Below are positions 1-6,720 of a stretch of DNA of 6,931 bases, one piece after another (position 1 is the stretch's first letter; each line of letters starts with the position of its first letter). Origin of the DNA: Deltaproteobacteria bacterium (GTDB lineage: Bacteria; Desulfobacterota; Desulfobacteria; Desulfobacterales; Desulfatibacillaceae); assembly GCA_019308705.1 (NCBI GenBank), contig JAFDHW010000170.1, positions 1-6,931 of the forward strand. The letters are read 5' to 3'. The position numbers and the translations under genes were made by a program. The notes under the pieces are model-generated. The model did no database searches. It was not told the DNA's origin and was given only the letters and a program-made list of their open reading frames with translations.

Positions 1-160
1 TTGGAGGAATTCTGCCATTCGGGCAAAATTCCTCACCCTTCGGGCTCGCCCGATTTCCGCGCTGGCCGCGTTATCGGGGCTCGGCGTACCAAAGTACGCC
101 TTCACCCCTCTAGCTTTGCCAGCACGGAAATCAGGCTTCGTGAATAATCCGGGTTAAAAG
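1..160. repeat. Dispersed hairpin-rich intergenic repeat, copy 1 (cut by window start)
   Basis: This non-coding stretch is packed with inverted repeats. Arms 4-16 and 22-34 match at 12 of 13 bases around a 5-base loop. Positions 41-45 pair with 48-52. GATTTCCGCGCTGGC at 52-66 pairs with 118-132 at 14 of 15 bases. Nested inside is a perfect 7-bp stem, 83-89 with 94-100, around CAAA. The first ~106 bases align in the same orientation with 6826-6931; for example 33-55 matches 6856-6878 at 20 of 23 bases. The stretch TTCGTGAATAATCCGGG at 137-153 is a near reverse complement of 6726-6742, suggesting it is one end of the element. No protein is supported here. The family name is unknown to me; a MITE or a remnant of an insertion sequence is possible. 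Confidence 0.65.
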
Positions 161-181
161 CCATGGCGGACCCGGAAGGCC

Positions 182-197
182 CAGGTGCTCGTACCTG
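182..197 (+). other. Small inverted repeat in the leader of the 74-aa gene
   Basis: CAGGT at 182-186 pairs with ACCTG at 193-197, and the stem can be extended by a G-T and a C-G pair to leave a 2-base loop. It lies about 30 bases upstream of the ATG at 227. It could be a leader hairpin or an operator half-site pair; nothing in the sequence decides between these or rules out chance. Confidence 0.25.
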
Positions 198-226
198 TCC
201 CTTGCCGATGTTCAGGAGACGAAAAA

Positions 227-451
227 ATGGCAAACGACAAGGAAACCCTGCTGATCAACGCCCGGGTTGAGGTGCCCGCGGCGGCGATCCAGGCGGTGGT
301 GAAATACGCCAAGCAGCGCGCCGGGGGCGGCCCGGTGGACACCTTTGCCGTGCTTTCAGGAATGATATCGAGGTTTCTGGGGGAAAAGGGGTTTGCCGCC
401 TGGGTGGAAGATCCCGCGAACTACGAGGACGGTTTTGCCCATCCAGTATGA
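227..451 (+). CDS. Small protein of unknown function (74 aa)
   Basis: I do not recognise this protein. The start is set at the ATG at 227 because AGGAG at 214-218 sits 8 bases before it; an in-frame start at 185 would add 14 residues with no comparable ribosome-binding site. The product is short and soluble-looking, with no signal peptide, membrane segment or cysteine motif. The middle (about residues 15-30, VEVPAAAIQAVVKYAK) and the stretch around residues 38-55 look helical. A Gly-rich turn (AGGGP) separates them, and the end is acidic and aromatic (WVEDPANYEDGF). Its last 17 bases overlap the proposed TTG start of the helicase frame at 435, so the two were probably translated together. A role connected with that helicase is only a guess from position. 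Confidence 0.6.
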   Translation: MANDKETLLINARVEVPAAAIQAVVKYAKQRAGGGPVDTFAVLSGMISRFLGEKGFAAWVEDPANYEDGFAHPV

Positions 452-2295
452 CAAGGAGCTGAACCCCAGCCAGCACGAGGCGGTGATGTGCACCGAGGGG
501 CCTCTGTTGGTCATCGCCGGGGCGGGGTCCGGAAAGACGCGGACATTGACCTTCCGCACGGCCCGGCTGGTGGAGCAGGGAGTGGCCCCGGACCAGGTGC
601 TTCTGCTCACCTTTACGCGCAAGGCCGCGGAGCAGATGATCCGCCGGGCGGCGGCCCTTCTGGACGGCCGGTGCGCGCGGGTTTCGGGGGGCACGTTCCA
701 TTCCTTTTCCCTCCTTCTGTTGCGCCGGCACGCGGAACGGCTGGGATATTCCAACCGGTTCGTGATCCTGGACCGGGCCGACTCCGAGGTGATCATCGAG
801 GGGTTGCGCAAAGAGGCCGTGCCCAGGGGCACGAGGGGGTTTCCCAGGAAACGCACCCTGGCGGAGATCTTCGGCAAGTCCGTGAACAAGGCCATGGAGG
901 TGAAGGAGGTCATCGAGGAGGAGTTTCCCCATTTCCTGGAGTTCGCCGGGGACATCGAGCACATCTACCAGCGGTACGTTACCGCCAAGGCGGACGGCGA
1001 CCTCATGGACTTTGACGACCTTCTGGTGAACGCCCGGCTCTTGCTGGCCACGGAGCCGGAGGTGCGCCGGGCCGCGTCCGCCGCGTACCGCTACATCATG
1101 GTGGACGAGTACCAGGACACGAACCTGTTGCAGGCGGAAATCCTGAGGCTTCTGGCCGACGGGCACGACAACGTCATGGCCGTGGGCGACGACTCCCAGA
1201 GCATCTACGCGTTCAGGGGCGCCTGCTTCGAGAACATTTTGCGGTTTCCCGAGGTGTACGAGGGCGCGAAGATCGTCCGCCTGCGTGCGCCAGGCGCGGA
1301 AGAAGTATGAGAAAAGGCTCTTCACCCGCAAGGAGGGCGGAGCCCGGCCCGTGCTGGTCGCCGCCCCGGACGAGTACGCCCAGTCCGAGTTCGTGGTGGA
1401 CGAGATTTTGCGGCTGCGGGATGCGGGCGTGGCCCTGGAGGACATGGCCGTGCTGTTCCGGGCCGGGTACCAGTCCTTCGGCCTGGAGGTGGAACTGACC
1501 AAGCAGGGCATCCCCTTTGTGAAGTACGGGGGGTTCAAGTTCATGGAGTCCGCGCACATCAAGGACGTGCTGGCGCACCTGCGGCTGGTGACCCACCCCG
1601 CGGACCGGCTGGCCTGGACCCGGGCCTTGCAGCTGCTGGAGGGGGTGGGGCCGAAGACCGCCGCCGCGTTGTGCGACCAGCTTTGCAAGGGCGTGGACCT
1701 TTCCGGCATCGCCCCGGGCAAGAAGAAGTGGGCCGGAGCCTGGGAGCGGCTGGCCGGGCTGATCGCCGAGCTGCGGCAAGGGGGGATGGCGCCCAGGGAC
1801 GCGGGCGAGCGGGTGGTGGAGTACTACGCGCCGCTTCTGCAGGACCTGCACGACAACTGGCCCAAGCGCATGAAGGACCTGGAGCAGATGCTGGCGCTCA
1901 TGGAGCGCTACGACAAGCTGGAGCCGTTTCTCTCCGACATGGCCCTGGACCCGCCCACCACCTCCATGGACGACCACCTGGCCGGGGAGGAGCCCGAGGG
2001 CGGCAGGCTGGTGCTCTCCACCGTGCACTCGGCCAAGGGCCTGGAATGGGAGGCCGTGTTCGTCATCTGGGCCCTAGACGGCCGGTTCCCCTCCATCCAC
2101 TCCATCCGCGCCGGGGGCGACCAGCTGGAGGAGGAACTGAGGCTTCTCTACGTGGCCGCCACCCGCGCCAAAAAGCGCCTTTTCTTCCTCCACCCGGCCA
2201 GCGTGTTCGACCGTGCGGCCAACGGCTTCCTCTGCGAACCCAGCCGGTTTCTGGCGGCCATTCCCCCTTCTATACTCCCGCGGATACGGGCCTAG
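435..2295 (+). pseudogene. UvrD/Rep-family (SF1A) ATP-dependent DNA helicase, disrupted by a deletion and frameshift
   Basis: Intact relatives are 3'-5' DNA helicases or translocases in repair and replication. The first half, to a stop at 1308-1310, carries the Q motif (LNPSQHEAV), Walker A (AGAGSGKT, residues 28-35), motif Ia (LLLTFTRKAAEQM), motif Ib (TFHSF), motif II (VDEYQDTN, from residue 223) and motif III (VGDDSQSIYAFRGA, from residue 250). The second half, read in another frame from about 1285, carries motif V (STVHSAKGLEWE, 2017-2052) and motif VI (EELRLLYVAATRAKK, 2131-2175). Between them, where the family has motif IV (an NYRS-type segment with an ATP-contacting arginine), IVRL runs straight into VRQARKKYEKRLFT. 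About 50 bases are missing and the frame changes. The start is taken as TTG at 435, with GAGG at 425-428 six bases upstream, giving MPIQYDKELNP as in relatives. The restored length would be about 640 residues, Rep-like in size. Neither half alone should be an active helicase. An assembly error is the main alternative. Confidence 0.85.
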
Positions 2296-2599
2296 CCACA
2301 GGCTGTCCAGGAGCGCGAATAGCGGCGTTGCGCTCGCAGGCCAGACCCTGGACGCCATCCGGGTTCCCCGGAAAAGCTTTGGGACGGCAGCGAACTCCGC
2401 GGATAGCGCAAGCGCTGGAAGGCGGAAAGATTTTTCGCATGGATCGGCGATTACAGACGCCTTGTAGTTCGCTACGAACGCCTTGCGAGTATCCACCGGG
2501 CCTTCTTTGTCCCGCTTGCCCGATGCCGGTGTCGAAAAAAGCTGGCCGATGGATTTTTGAAACCGCTTCTAGTATGTTTTTTGATTTGAGGAGAGTGTC
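2296..2599. other. Structured non-coding stretch between helicase and aminotransferase
   Basis: No gene is supported in these 304 bases; short open frames here lack family-like sequence. There is strong base-pairing potential. GTCCAGG (2305-2311) pairs with CCTGGAC (2347-2353), and inside it GAGCGC (2311-2316) pairs with GCGCTC (2330-2335), sharing one base. Further small hairpins are CCGGG/CCCGG (2359-2371) and AGCGC-AA-GCGCT (2405-2416). This resembles the hairpin-rich spacer at the window start in style, although I see no long shared sequence. The last ~40 bases become AT-rich before the aminotransferase ribosome-binding site and may hold its promoter, but no convincing -35/-10 pair is visible. 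Confidence 0.45.
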
Positions 2600-3748
2600 A
2601 TGGATTGCCGGGTTTCGGAAAAGGTGCGGCGCGTAAAGCCCTTCATGGTCATGGAGGTGCTGGAACGCGCGCAGCAGATGGAGGCGCAGGGGATCTCCGT
2701 GGTCCACCTGGAGGTGGGAGAGCCGGATTTCGACACGCCGGAAGTGATCACCGAGGCGGGCAAGGCGGCGTTGGATTCCGGGGACACCCATTACACCCAC
2801 TCCATGGGCAAGGTGGAGCTTAGGGCGGCCATTGCCCGGCATTACAAAAAAACCTACGGCGTGGAGGTTTCGCCGGACCGCATCATCGTGACCTCGGGCA
2901 CGTCGCCGGCCATTTTCATGACCTTTTGCGCCCTGTTGGAACCCGGGGACGAGGTCATCGTCAGCGACCCGCACTACGCCTGCTACCCCAACTTCATCCG
3001 GTTCGCCGGGGGCGTGCCGCGGTTCGTGCCGGTGCACGAGGACGACGGGTTCCAGTACACGCCCCGGGCCATCCGGGAGGCCGTCACGGACAGGACCCGG
3101 GCCATCTTCATCAACTCCCCGGCCAACCCCATGGGCACGCTGCTGTCGCCGGACCGCATGGAGGAGATCGCGGGGCTGGGGCCGGTGGTGGTTTCCGACG
3201 AGATCTACCATGGGCTGGTGTACGAGGGCCGTGAGCACTCCATTTTGGAGTTTTCCGACAACGCGTTCGTGCTCAACGGATTTTCCAAGGCCTACGCCAT
3301 GACCGGGTGGCGGCTGGGATACGTCATCGCGCCGGAGGGATACGTGCGGGGCATACAGTGCGTGCACCAGAACTTTTTCATCTCCGCGGCGTCCATGGCC
3401 CAGGCCGCGGGGGTCGCCGCGCTGGAATCCGCGGCTGACGACGTGGCCGCCATGCGGGAGGTCTACGACAAGCGCCGGCGCTACATGATCCGCAGGCTCA
3501 AGGGTATGGGCTTCGGCATCGCCACCGAGCCCACGGGCGCGTTCTACGTGTTCGCCAACGCGAAGAAGTTTTCCGCGGACTCCTACAAGCTGGCCTTCGA
3601 CATTTTGGAAAACGCCCGGGTGGGGGTGACGCCGGGCGTGGACTTCGGCAAAAACGGCGAAGGCTACATCCGCTTCTCCTACGCCAATTCCCTGGAGAAC
3701 ATCGAAGAGGGAATGAACCGCCTGGAGCATTACCTGACGGGCTTGTGA
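2600..3748 (+). CDS. Class I/II pyridoxal-phosphate-dependent aminotransferase (aspartate aminotransferase-like)
   Basis: This is a cytosolic fold-type I PLP enzyme that should move an amino group between an amino acid and a 2-oxo acid. The 382-residue length is normal for the family. Visible marks are VGEPDFDTP near the N-terminus (substrate-closing loop), SGTSPAI (the phosphate-binding turn area), NSPANPMG with Asn176, SDEIYHG with Asp200 (pairs with the pyridine nitrogen) and Tyr203, FSKAYAMTGWRLGY with Lys230 as the Schiff-base lysine, and YIRFSYANS with Arg358 as the substrate carboxylate-binding arginine. All key residues are present, so it should be active. The ATG at 2600 is preceded by GAGGAG at 2588-2593, six bases away, an excellent site. 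It stands alone between two non-coding gaps (304 and 92 bases). Substrate cannot be told from sequence: aspartate, aromatic amino acids, alanine and others are used by close relatives. Confidence 0.95.
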   Translation: MDCRVSEKVRRVKPFMVMEVLERAQQMEAQGISVVHLEVGEPDFDTPEVITEAGKAALDSGDTHYTHSMGKVELRAAIARHYKKTYGVEVSPDRIIVTSGTSPAIFMTFCALLEPGDEVIVSDPHYACYPNFIRFAGGVPRFVPVHEDDGFQYTPRAIREAVTDRTRAIFINSPANPMGTLLSPDRMEEIAGLGPVVVSDEIYHGLVYEGREHSILEFSDNAFVLNGFSKAYAMTGWRLGYVIAPEGYVRGIQCVHQNFFISAASMAQAAGVAALESAADDVAAMREVYDKRRRYMIRRLKGMGFGIATEPTGAFYVFANAKKFSADSYKLAFDILENARVGVTPGVDFGKNGEGYIRFSYANSLENIEEGMNRLEHYLTGL

Positions 3749-3840
3749 TTCTTTTCCACCAACGCGGTTTTTTGCCCCGCGGCCCGAAGGAAATGCGGAG
3801 CATCCCCGAACCATAAAGCTTTGAAAGGGACTGGCGGGCC

Positions 3841-4458
3841 ATGGTCATCCGATCCGCAGAGTTTCTGGCTTCCGCGGCCAAGCCGGGGGAGTATCCGCCG
3901 TGCGCCGTGCCGGAAGTGGCGTTTGCGGGGCGGTCCAACGTGGGCAAGTCGTCGTTGATCAACACCCTGGCGGACAGGAAGAAGCTGGTGCGGACGAGCC
4001 AGAGTCCGGGGCGGACCCGGCGGCTGAACTTTTTCGAGGTGAACAAGGCCGTCCGGTTCGTGGACCTGCCCGGGTACGGGTACGCCAGGGTCTCCAAGAA
4101 GGAGCGGGACTCCTGGGGACCCATGGTGGAGGCGTACCTGGGCGGCAGGGAGTGCCTGGCCGGGGTGGTGGTGATCTGCGACCTGAGGCGCAAACCCGGG
4201 CAGGAGGAAAAGGACCTGCTCCACTGGCTTTCCGTGCACGGCGTGCGTGCGTTCGTGGTGGCCACCAAGGCGGACAAGCTGGGCCGGAGCAAGCGCGCGG
4301 CGGCCAAAAAGGACGTAGCCTCCGCCCTGGGAAGGGACCCGAAGGAGGTGGTGCTGTTCTCCTCGACCACCCGCCTGGGCCGCGAGGAGCTGTGGAAGCA
4401 AATCGCCGAAGCCGCGGGCATCCCGTATGAGCCTTGCCGGAAGAAAACCGCGCCATGA
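3841..4458 (+). CDS. ysxC: Ribosome biogenesis GTP-binding protein YsxC/YihA/EngB
   Basis: This is a small TRAFAC-class GTPase that, in studied bacteria, is needed for maturation of the 50S ribosomal subunit and is often essential. The 205-residue length is typical. GTPase motifs are complete: G1 GRSNVGKSS (residues 30-38), the G2 threonine in SPGRTR, G3 DLPGYG (residues 75-80), G4 TKADK (residues 142-146), and a G5-like SSTT near the C-terminus. The GRSNVGKSS and DLPGYGYA signatures are specific to this subfamily and separate it from Era and Der. The ATG at 3841 follows AAAGGGA at 3824-3830 with ten bases between. The C-terminal tail is basic (CRKKTAP), plausible for RNA contact. Its stop overlaps the era start as ATGA, so the two GTPases are probably made from one message by coupled translation. 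Confidence 0.97.
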   Translation: MVIRSAEFLASAAKPGEYPPCAVPEVAFAGRSNVGKSSLINTLADRKKLVRTSQSPGRTRRLNFFEVNKAVRFVDLPGYGYARVSKKERDSWGPMVEAYLGGRECLAGVVVICDLRRKPGQEEKDLLHWLSVHGVRAFVVATKADKLGRSKRAAAKKDVASALGRDPKEVVLFSSTTRLGREELWKQIAEAAGIPYEPCRKKTAP

Positions 4459-5357
4459 CGGAAAAGGACCAGCCGTTCGTGTCCGGGTTCTGCGCGCTGT
4501 TGGGCGCGCCCAACGTGGGCAAGTCCACGTTGCTGAACCAGGTGCTGGGGGAGAAGATCTCCATCACCAGCAGAAAACCCCAGACCACCAGGAACCGCAT
4601 CATGGGCGTGGTGAACCGCCCCGGCGCGCAGATCGTGCTGGTGGACACCCCGGGCATCCACTCGGCCTCCGGCGGGCTGAACCGCCATATGGTGGAGGTG
4701 GCCCTTTCCGCGGCCTCGGACGTGGACGTGATCGTGTTCATGGTGGACGCCGCCCGCCGCGACAAGAAGAGCGAAACCCTGGTCCTGCAAAGCCTGAAAA
4801 GACGCAACGCGCCCGTGATCCTGGCGCCCAACAAGGTGGACCTGGTGAAGAAGCCGGACCTGTTGCCCCTTCTGGACCAGTGGAGCCGGGCGTACGATTT
4901 CCGCGACATGGTGCCCATCTCCGCGCTCGAAGGCGACGGGGTGGACGAGCTGCTGGACGCGGTGCAGAAGACCCTTCCCGCGGGGCCGCCCTACTTTCCC
5001 GAGGACATGGTCTCCGACGCGCCCGAGCGGTTCATCGCCGCGGAACTGATCCGGGAAAAGGTGTTCGAACTCACCCACCAGGAACTGCCCTACAGCACCG
5101 CCGTGACCGTGGAGGACTGGAAGGAGACCGAAGACCCGCCCCTGGTGCGCATCCACGCGGTCATCCACGTGGAGCGCGGCACCCAGAAACGCATGGTCAT
5201 CGGCAAACAGGGCGCCATGATCAAGCAGATCGGCATCCGCGCCCGCCGCGATCTGGAAACCATGCTCGGCGTAAAGGTCCACCTCGAACTGTTCGTCCGC
5301 GTGGAAAAAAACTGGACCAAGGATCCCAGGGCCATGAGAAGACTGGGGTATGAGTAG
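4455..5357 (+). CDS. era: GTPase Era
   Basis: Era binds 16S rRNA near its 3' end and acts in 30S subunit assembly, cycling between GTP and GDP forms. The product is 300 residues, the usual Era length. The N-terminal GTPase domain shows G1 GAPNVGKST (residues 17-25), the switch region TTRNRIMGV, G3 DTPGIH (Asp64), G4 NKVD (residues 126-129) and G5 ISALEGDGVDEL. The C-terminal KH domain has the RNA-binding loop GKQG (residues 250-253) in VIGKQGAMIKQIG, preceded by the family-typical ELPYSTAV and followed by a hydrophobic strand (VHLELFVRVEKNW). The ATG at 4455, overlapping the ysxC stop, is preferred over an in-frame TTG at 4434; that alternative would add MPEENRA. A single KH domain and one GTPase domain separate it from Der. 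Confidence 0.98.
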   Translation: MTEKDQPFVSGFCALLGAPNVGKSTLLNQVLGEKISITSRKPQTTRNRIMGVVNRPGAQIVLVDTPGIHSASGGLNRHMVEVALSAASDVDVIVFMVDAARRDKKSETLVLQSLKRRNAPVILAPNKVDLVKKPDLLPLLDQWSRAYDFRDMVPISALEGDGVDELLDAVQKTLPAGPPYFPEDMVSDAPERFIAAELIREKVFELTHQELPYSTAVTVEDWKETEDPPLVRIHAVIHVERGTQKRMVIGKQGAMIKQIGIRARRDLETMLGVKVHLELFVRVEKNWTKDPRAMRRLGYE

Positions 5358-5505
5358 AAGCCATCTCAAACGGTTTTTGCGTTGGCTTCCGGAATTCTGT
5401 TGCGCGAGGTTTTTTTGCCGCGAATCCGAACCAGTTGCCACATAAAGCAGACATTGCGGTTCCTTTGGGAGGGGGCTTGGGGGAACCCGAAAAAAAGGCT
5501 TCCCC

Positions 5506-6335
5506 ATGACAAGAAAACCATCCTCTCCTTCCACCCCCTGATCGTGGGGCATGAAAACCGTTTGTGCGCGGGGCGGGAGCCCACCGGGGACGACGTGGAG
5601 GCGGTACAGGCCGCGGACGCGGTGATTTTGCCCCAGGGGTTTTACCCGGTGTGGGCGGAGGTCTTTCGCCGGGCCAAGGCGGCTTTCCCGGAGTACGGGG
5701 TGCGGTTTTCCCATCCGGGCAAGACCGGCCAGGCGCGGCTGTTTTCCGAACTGGGGTTGCCGGTTCCGAAGACCTTTTCCTTTTCACGGGCCAAGGAGGC
5801 GGACCTTTCGCGGCCGCCGCTTTCGTATCCTTTCGTGTTCAAGACGGACACAGGGGGCGAGGGCTGCGGGGTGCGGCTGGTACAGGACGAACAGGGCTTT
5901 TCCCGCGCCCTTGCGCTTGCCGGGCAGGAGGAGGCGGCCGGAAGGCCGGGGTTTCTGCTCCAGGAGTACGTGCCCCACGGCGGAAGGACGCTCCGCGTGG
6001 CCGTGGTGGGCGAGCACCTGGAGGCGTACTGGAAAACCGCGCCCAAGGGGGATTTTAAGTCCAGCGTGGCCGGGGGCGGACGGATCGAGAGGCGCGCGGA
6101 CCCGCATTTGATGAAGGGGGGCGTGGCCGCGGCCCGGGCGTTTTGCCAAAGGACCGGGGTGAACCTCGCGGGCCTGGATTTCATCTTCCGGGAGGGCGGG
6201 GCCGGCCCCTTGTTCCTGGAGATCAACTGGTTTTTCGGCCGCCGGGGCCTTGGCGGATCCCAGCGGTTTTACGGGCTGCTCCACGAGGCGGTGGCAAAGT
6301 GGCTGGCAAGAAGGGGCCTTCGCCTGCCGGGGTGA
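5506..6335 (+). CDS. RimK-like ATP-grasp ligase family protein, apparent 1-base frameshift at its start
   Basis: ATP-grasp enzymes join a carboxylate to an amine or thiol through an acylphosphate. Marks (numbered for a ~277-residue product with the frame repaired) are GQARLFSELGLPVPKT (N-terminal ATP-grasp entry), YPFVFKTDTGGEGCGV with Lys113 and a glycine-rich loop, LLQEYVPHGGRTLRVAVVG with Glu154, LAGLDFIF with Asp225, and LFLEINWFFGRRGLGG with metal-site Glu239 and Asn241. The best start is ATG 5506, with AAAAGG at 5493-5498 seven bases upstream, but this ATG is one base out of register. Adding one A to the run AAAA at 5513-5516 would give MTRKTILSFHPLIVG. Without repair, the open frame needs a remote TTG (5454 or 5382) with no good ribosome-binding site, or GTG 5544, which loses LSFHPLI. 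The substrate is unknown. RimK, glutathione synthetase and D-Ala ligase are only distant relatives. Confidence 0.8.
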
Positions 6336-6365
6336 ATGCAGGAAGCGGGGGCGTTGGGTTGTGCC

Positions 6366-6683
6366 ATGACCAGACGGGAACAGAAATCCAAGCGCAGGCG
6401 GAAAGAGGAGCCCTTTTTTTCCAGCGGCGAGCAGGAGCTTCGGCGCGAAAAGGAAAAGGCCCGGGACCTCCGCCGGACCCAGTGGTGGAAGCGGAGGCTT
6501 GCCAAGGGCGAGTGCCATTGGTGCGGAAAGAAGTTCGCCCCGGCGGAGCTGACCATGGACCACGTGGTGCCCATCAGCCGGGGCGGCAGGTCCGTGAAGG
6601 GCAACGTGGTGCCCTCGTGCAAGGCGTGCAACACCGCCAAGAAGCACCGCCTGCCCTGGGAAGCCCGGAAGGAGGAAGGGTAG
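6366..6683 (+). CDS. Small HNH endonuclease family protein
   Basis: This 105-residue protein has a highly charged, probably helical N-terminus (residues 1-48, rich in Arg/Lys/Glu, with TQWWKRR) followed by a zinc-bound HNH (treble-clef) domain. Zinc ligands would be Cys50 and Cys53 (CHWC) with Cys85 and Cys88 (CKAC). The catalytic segment is LTMDHVVPISRGG with Asp65-His66, then Asn80 in KGNVVP, and CNTAKKH closing the motif. HNH domains cut or nick DNA, but stand-alone proteins of this type mostly have no assigned job. The start at ATG 6366 (MTRREQ) fits the family's basic N-terminus. An alternative ATG at 6336 directly follows the stop of the ATP-grasp gene and would add ten residues; neither has a strong ribosome-binding site. 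It is probably co-transcribed with the ATP-grasp gene. Confidence 0.88.
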   Translation: MTRREQKSKRRRKEEPFFSSGEQELRREKEKARDLRRTQWWKRRLAKGECHWCGKKFAPAELTMDHVVPISRGGRSVKGNVVPSCKACNTAKKHRLPWEARKEEG

Positions 6684-6691
6684 AGCCTCTT

Positions 6692-6716
6692 CCGGAAATG
6701 GCTCCGGTCCTTTTTA
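6692..6716 (+). terminator. Possible weak intrinsic terminator after the HNH gene
   Basis: CCGGA at 6692-6696 pairs with TCCGG at 6703-6707 around a 6-base loop and is followed by TCCTTTTTAT. A competing stem, GAGCC (6683-6687) with GGCTC (6700-6704), overlaps it. The stem is only five pairs and the T run is interrupted by CC, so termination may be inefficient. The position, just past the last gene of the run and before the AT-rich spacer, supports the call. Confidence 0.4.
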
Positions 6717-6720
6717 TAAA

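Noticed and set aside
1265..1310. Programmed frameshift joining the two helicase halves
   Set aside because: No slippery run is present, and a frame change alone would not restore the missing motif IV residues.
255..1721. Long open frames on the minus strand (also 2270-3814 and 3498-5714)
   Set aside because: They lie opposite well-supported genes, have low-complexity Arg/Pro/Gly/His-rich translations, and cross non-coding gaps; they are a by-product of GC-rich codon use.
1285..2295. Second helicase half as an independent gene from GTG 1285
   Set aside because: There is no convincing ribosome-binding site, and the product would start in the middle of a known domain, so it is treated as part of one broken gene.
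2557..2585. Promoter for the aminotransferase (TTGAAA at 2557, TAGTAT at 2570)
   Set aside because: Spacing between the two boxes is only seven bases, too short for a sigma-70 promoter.
3763..3781. Terminator after the aminotransferase
   Set aside because: The CGCGG/CCGCG stem has its T run in the loop rather than after the stem, so it does not look like an intrinsic terminator.
5357..5389. Terminator after era
   Set aside because: A 7-bp stem (5357-5363 with 5383-5389) exists, but the loop is 19 bases and no T run follows.
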